Assembly (NCBI GenBank): GCA_019693395.1 | Contig: JAAMXP010001534.1 | Span: 13,601-37,244, forward strand | Direction: 5' to 3' | DNA from: Ettlia oleoabundans | Lineage: Eukaryota; Chlorophyta; Chlorophyceae; Chlamydomonadales | Length of the DNA stretch: 23,644 nucleotides | Shown: piece by piece, positions 19,743 to 23,644 of the stretch | Numbering within the stretch: the first letter of the stretch is position 1 | Layout of the letters: every line of letters starts with the position of its first letter | The notes under the pieces: model-generated | Databases searched by the model: none | Told to the model about the DNA's origin: nothing | The model's input: only the letters and a program-made list of their open reading frames with translations | Made by a program: the position numbers and the translations under genes

Positions 19743-22322
19743 ATGTCAGGGAAGAGGCCCACGGGTGCGAATCGGTGACTGGCAGGGCTGGTTGGAAGGC
19801 GGACGGCCGTATGTAGGTGGTGATCGCAGCAATCCCCTGCTCACCCAGCAACTGAACCCCGCCTCCTCAGCTTGGAGCGCCGCAATTGCTGCATCCCCCA
19901 GCGCAGATCATCTGGAGCCCAGCGCCAAGAAGCGCGGGAGCGACCGTCAGCTGACTAAGGACGACGAATCGGACGATGAGGGTCAGGTGAGCGTTGGAAG
20001 GCTTGTGGCAAAGCTCACTGTGATCTGGAAGAGTGGAAGGGCGGGGGTCATTCTGCACTTGTTTTCGGTCGGCTGCAGGCTGGTGCTGCCACATCAAAGG
20101 CATGCGCACTCAACACCCGCCGCGTGCTGCCTGCGTACGCCTGCTGTCAGTTGCGCGTGTGTCATGTGATGCTTAATTAAATCCACCTCCAGGTTGTGGG
20201 CCCCGGCAACTTTGCTCGAGCCAGTGAGGAGGTTATCATGCAGCGTAAAATTATCAAGGCCAGGCGAACAACCGAGCCCGGCAGTGGTGCCGGCAAGCCG
20301 AACCCTTTTGCTGGTATCCAGCTGGCAGCCACCACAGCACCGCCACCAGCAGCATCAGGCACTGTTGAGAAATCGTCTGCCGGGGGGTTGCTGTTTGGTG
20401 CAGCAGGCACGCCTGCCCCCACGCCTGAGGCTCCACGCAAGCCAGAAGAGGCTAACACCACAGAGCCACCAGCCAAGCCAGCTGCCACGGCCGGCGAGGC
20501 TGTGCCGGCACAAGAGTGCGCCGTTCCCGGCAGCAGCAAGCAGCCCACAGACAAAAAGGGCGAAGAGAAGGGCGCAGAGGCAGGGTCTCAGCAGCCAGCT
20601 GCCGCTGCAGGTGATGCTGGCAGCAAGCCGGTGGCACCCAGCGGGGGCTTCGGCGCCTTAGGCAGCGGCTCTGGTGGCCTTGCTTTCGGTTCCTCTAGTT
20701 TTGGCAGCGCATGTGGCGGCTTTGGCTCCTTGGGTAAGCATTCCGCAGGTCTGGCCCAGCCTTGTGGTGCTGAGCTGTGCAGGGTGGTTTAGTGTTGCGT
20801 CAGGGTGCTGCTGGGGCCATATCTACCCCGTCACACAGACCACTAATGCGATCTGTTGCCGCTGCGGCGTCCTTTTGTTCTACAGCTGGTGCAAGCAGCG
20901 GCGCCGCGTTCTCGTTTGGCGCTGCATCTGCTGCCACCACCACCAGCAGCATCTTCTCGTTTACCACTGCAGCCGCACCTAGCTTCAACTTTGCAGCAGC
21001 CAGCACTGGCGCAACAAATGTGGACGCTGCGCCTGCAGCAGGCACTGCAGCTGCTGTCGGTGGCGGTTCGCTTTTTGGGGCCACCCCCATCCCAGCGACA
21101 GGAACCCCCATCTTTGGCGCTGTTCCAGCGGCAGCAGCAAAGGTGGAGCTTCCCGGAGAGCAGGCGGTAACCACGGGGGAGGAGGATGAGCGTACACTAT
21201 TCTCAGGTTCGGCGGAGCTAGGGATGTCAACGGTGGTGTCAGCCTCGAGGCGGCAACCAAACATTGGCGGCACTGACTCTCGCAGTGCTTTGCTTAGCTG
21301 GGGCTGTGCTGCTGATCCCTCTACAGAGAGGCGGCCCGGTGGGCTCAGCCAGACATCAGCCAGGGGGGTCAGCCCAAGCTGGCGTGTAGCTTGAGCTGTG
21401 TGTTTTATTGCATTACTGCCTGGGGTGCAGGCGAAGGGGCACTATTTGAGTTTGACTCTGCCAAGCAGTGGCGGGAGCGGGGCCGAGGCGAGATGCGTGT
21501 CAACCTGGCGCCCAGGTAGGCCAGCTTGCCCGCCCGCTGACTTGTATTGTTGGCGAGTGGTATCACAGGATGATGATATCGAGGGTATTGGCCTGCCGCG
21601 TGTGCTCATTAGCCAGCATACCATCTCGCTTGGGTGGCGGGATGATCCAGATCAATGATGGCTGAGTGCAAATGTGCAAGCAGCACTGTGCATGTGTTAC
21701 AAGCCGTATGTTCCAAGCAGCCTACATCGTTGGTGCTGACCTTCTTCTGCCCATGCACATGCCTGCCTTGCTCCTGCAGCGGTCAGGCGCGGCTGGTGAT
21801 GCGCCAGAAGGGCAACCTGCGGCTGCTCATGAATGCAAACCTGTGGGGAGAGATGCAACTGTCAAAGATGGAGGGGGGCAAGGTGAGCAATTTGTTGTTG
21901 CTTAAAAGGGCGGGAGTTTCTGCATCAGTCTTGTAGCGCCTGACCGGCAGTTTGCTATATAATTGTTGCAAGGCCATGGCAGCCCGACGATCTGAGCGTA
22001 TGGAAACTTCTAGAAACCAGTACTGACCAGCTATCTGTCTCTTGTGTATCAACCTTGCATGCTGTAGGGGGTCACATTTGCTTGTGTCAACCATGCCATC
22101 ACCGGCGAGGAGGGTGCTGTCGGCAAGAAGGAAGGCGAGGAGACGCCCCCAGCAGATGCGGAGGCCGCACATGCAGCCACAGGTACGGCTACTGCGGCAC
22201 CCAAGCTGACCACCTTTGCGCTGCGCATCAAGCAGCTTGAGGTGCTGGAGGAGTTTGTCGCGGCGGTGAACGCGCACAAGGCAGGCGGCAAGAAACAGGG
22301 GGAGCCTGCACCAGATCCCTGA
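19743..22322 (+). CDS. NUP50-type FG nucleoporin with Ran-binding domain (7 exons)
   Basis: Nuclear-basket nucleoporin that binds importin-alpha, FG-binding carriers and RanGTP during protein import. Exons: 19743-19774, 19902-19986, 20193-20733, 20886-21206, 21431-21515, 21780-21882, 22068-22322; all in phase, 473 aa. The N-terminus is MSGKRPTGANR joined to a Lys/Arg-rich, then acidic, segment (AKKRGSDRQLTKDDESDDEG) typical of the importin-alpha-binding region. NUP50's ASEEV motif follows, before a basic stretch (QRKIIKARR). A Pro/Ala/Gly-rich middle of about 250 residues carries FG repeats (LLFGAAG, LAFGSSSFGS, FSFGAAS, SLFGATP, PIFGAVP). From about residue 318 comes a RanBP1-type domain: EDERTLFSGEGALFEFD, WRERGRGEMRVNL, ARLVMRQKGNLRLLMNANLW and a C-terminal FALRIKQLEVLEEFVAAVNA. 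The start ATG was chosen because its 32-nt exon joins in phase and supplies the basic N-terminus. Confidence 0.92.
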
Positions 22323-22409
22323 GCTCTACTGCAGCTGTTGCACGACAGACTGTGCTTCTGTGAGCACGCTGTGCTGCTGTCTGCCTGCTACCCCAGGCTG
22401 TCAATTACC

Positions 22410-22414
22410 TGTAA
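22410..22414 (+). terminator. Candidate polyadenylation signal for NUP50 (TGTAA)
   Basis: TGTAA 88 nt after the stop. A second copy at 22502-22506 is an alternative. The stretch 22507-22917 shows nothing further recognisable and probably holds the promoter of the next candidate gene. Confidence 0.55.
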
Positions 22415-22917
22415 GCACTCTGCTGTTGGGAGACCACCACACGTTGCGGCAAGCCAATCTGTCTGCGGGCTACAGGTTCTCAGATTTGGAGTTGTGATGT
22501 ATGTAACTGGAAATGGAAGACAATCAACAATACGTGGCCTGATGGATGTATGGATTAATTACGTTGATGTGCTTGGACAGTTGGTCTTTACAACTTAGGT
22601 GTGCATCCATCAAGTGCATGGCGACGCGCTCCATCACATAACAAGCTCTGCTTTCGCTTGACACCATGATGAGCTTCAAGCGCTCATGCACCTGCGGCTC
22701 AACGCATGGCGCAGCTGGGCGGCACCAACACCTCAAGCAACCCTAACTCGACACCCCTGGCCACTGCCTCTCATCAGCACTCCCAGTTTTTGATAAACAA
22801 CAAGGAAGGATAGACCCACCACACTCTGCACTCCAGCTCATGGCTCGCAATGCTGTCCGTCACTGTGGCAAGCCTTGGAGCTCAGTAACCCTTTTTAATC
22901 TTTTCCACACCGCCCCA

Positions 22918-23321
22918 ATGAGCCAGTTGGACAAGCGCCACGGGGACCCTGAGCACGGTGGCCTCAGGTAAACAGTCGGTGTGAGTGCGCCTCCCTGGCG
23001 CAGCCCAACCCAACGCTCCGCCGGCTGACAACCGTGCATCAGCCCTGGATCAGGAGCGGTGTCGGACGAGGCAACCACGAAAGGCATCAGGACAGCTGCC
23101 AGTTTTGCCCACCTCGTTGCCGCCCACCACGGCTCGCACCTACCTGCCGCCAGCGCAATCCCACGCCGCCCTCCATCTGCTCCTAGCCGGCCTGCAGCTC
23201 TGGTGAGAAGGCCGCCATCTCGAGGCAGGTGAAGGCGGGGCAAGAGGTGCACCTGCCGGGTCACCCTGAGCATCAGCAGGCTGCTGAGGAGTACGCCAAG
23301 GAGGTGAATGATCAGTCATAA
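22918..23321 (+). CDS. Tentative small hydrophilic protein, 57 aa or longer
   Basis: Exons 22918-22967 and 23198-23321 join in phase (AG|GTAAAC donor, CCTGCAG acceptor). The product starts MSQLDKRHGDPEHGGLSSGE and continues KAAISRQVKAGQEVHLPGHP, then EHQQAAEEYAKEVNDQS and stop. It is very hydrophilic, rich in Glu, Lys, Gln, His and Gly, with no Cys and no membrane segment, which suggests a soluble, perhaps disordered or stress-type protein; no family is assigned. As an alternative, the donor GAG|GTGAAT at 23304 could splice to an acceptor before 23420, adding MGNSNMDAMRIFELNNGWEK and more, with the gene running off the right edge. Confidence is moderate for a gene here and low for its end. 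Confidence 0.4.
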
Positions 23322-23419
23322 GGCAGGACAGTGGGGGTTGGCAGTGGCAGCAGGCATATGGCTGGTCATGCTGGTGGCGGGACCTGCCACAAGTTCAGCT
23401 GTGGAAGCGGAGCAACTAG

Positions 23420-23644
23420 ATGGGGAACAGCAACATGGATGCCATGCGGATTTTTGAGCTGAACAACGGCTGGGAGAAATGTCCGCTGCAGCACAACACC
23501 CAACCTTGGACTGATTCCCTGTGCCCCCATGCCTGGCATCCAATCCCTGTGCCTGGCTTACAACTCTCTCTTCTTCTCCTTCAAATCCCTTCTTCCTGCC
23601 TTTTCAATTGTGCTAGTTTTGTGAAGGTTGACGGTCTGGTGTCC
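23420..23644 (+). other. Open segment at right edge, possible further exons
   Basis: From 23420 a plus-strand frame (MGNSNMDAMRIFELNNGWEK...) stays open to the window end, though the later part (about 23530-23615) is pyrimidine-rich like an intron end. A TAG at about 23617 is followed by FVKVDGLVS, which could be the next exon. It may continue the small gene at 22918 or belong to a gene extending right. No family is recognised. Confidence 0.25.

Noticed and set aside
1..23644. tRNA genes, rRNA, CRISPR arrays, bacterial defence or secretion systems
   Set aside because: Scanning by eye found no tRNA B-box with matching arms, no spaced repeats and no prokaryotic gene organisation; the dense introns show nuclear eukaryotic DNA.

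Overview
The window reads as nuclear DNA of a green alga (Chlorophyta). It is moderately GC-rich. Its genes are split into many short exons by short introns (about 60-400 bp, mostly GT-AG, with a few GC-AG). TGTAA, the chlorophyte polyadenylation motif, lies downstream of several stop codons on the matching strand, and two products (a plastid-type Fe superoxide dismutase and a small HAT-repeat protein) begin with plastid-transit-like sequences. The species cannot be named from this alone. No tRNA, rRNA, CRISPR array, operon or bacterial gene was seen. All gene models below were joined by hand, checking splice phase at every junction.

Layout, left to right: (CA)n microsatellite; leucyl aminopeptidase M17 (minus, 3' end outside the window); a 1.3 kb gap with a weak minus-strand candidate; glycerol kinase (plus, 10 exons, complete, 518 aa); LURP-one-related protein (minus, 4 exons, 184 aa); two tentative small unrecognised genes (plus 86 aa, minus 55 aa); an RMD1/DUF155-type membrane protein (plus, 11 exons, 420 aa) whose seventh intron holds a 675-bp PIF/Harbinger-like non-autonomous transposon; a small HAT-repeat protein (minus, 4 exons, 249 aa); about 1 kb without a clear gene; Fe superoxide dismutase (minus, 8 exons, 236 aa); a NUP50-type FG nucleoporin with a Ran-binding domain (plus, 7 exons, 473 aa); and a tentative small gene near the right edge.

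The genes are unrelated in function (proteolysis, glycerol metabolism, superoxide defence, nuclear transport, organelle RNA or membrane proteins), as expected for eukaryotic housekeeping DNA. Strands alternate almost perfectly, giving short shared upstream regions (223 bp between SOD and NUP50, 329 bp before RMD1, 216 bp before the LURP-one gene) and convergent 3' ends, one pair of which probably overlaps as transcripts. The most distinctive features are the intronic transposon with intact 34-bp inverted repeats and TAA duplications, the 18- and 24-nt microexons and three GC-AG introns of the RMD1 gene, and the small unrecognised genes.
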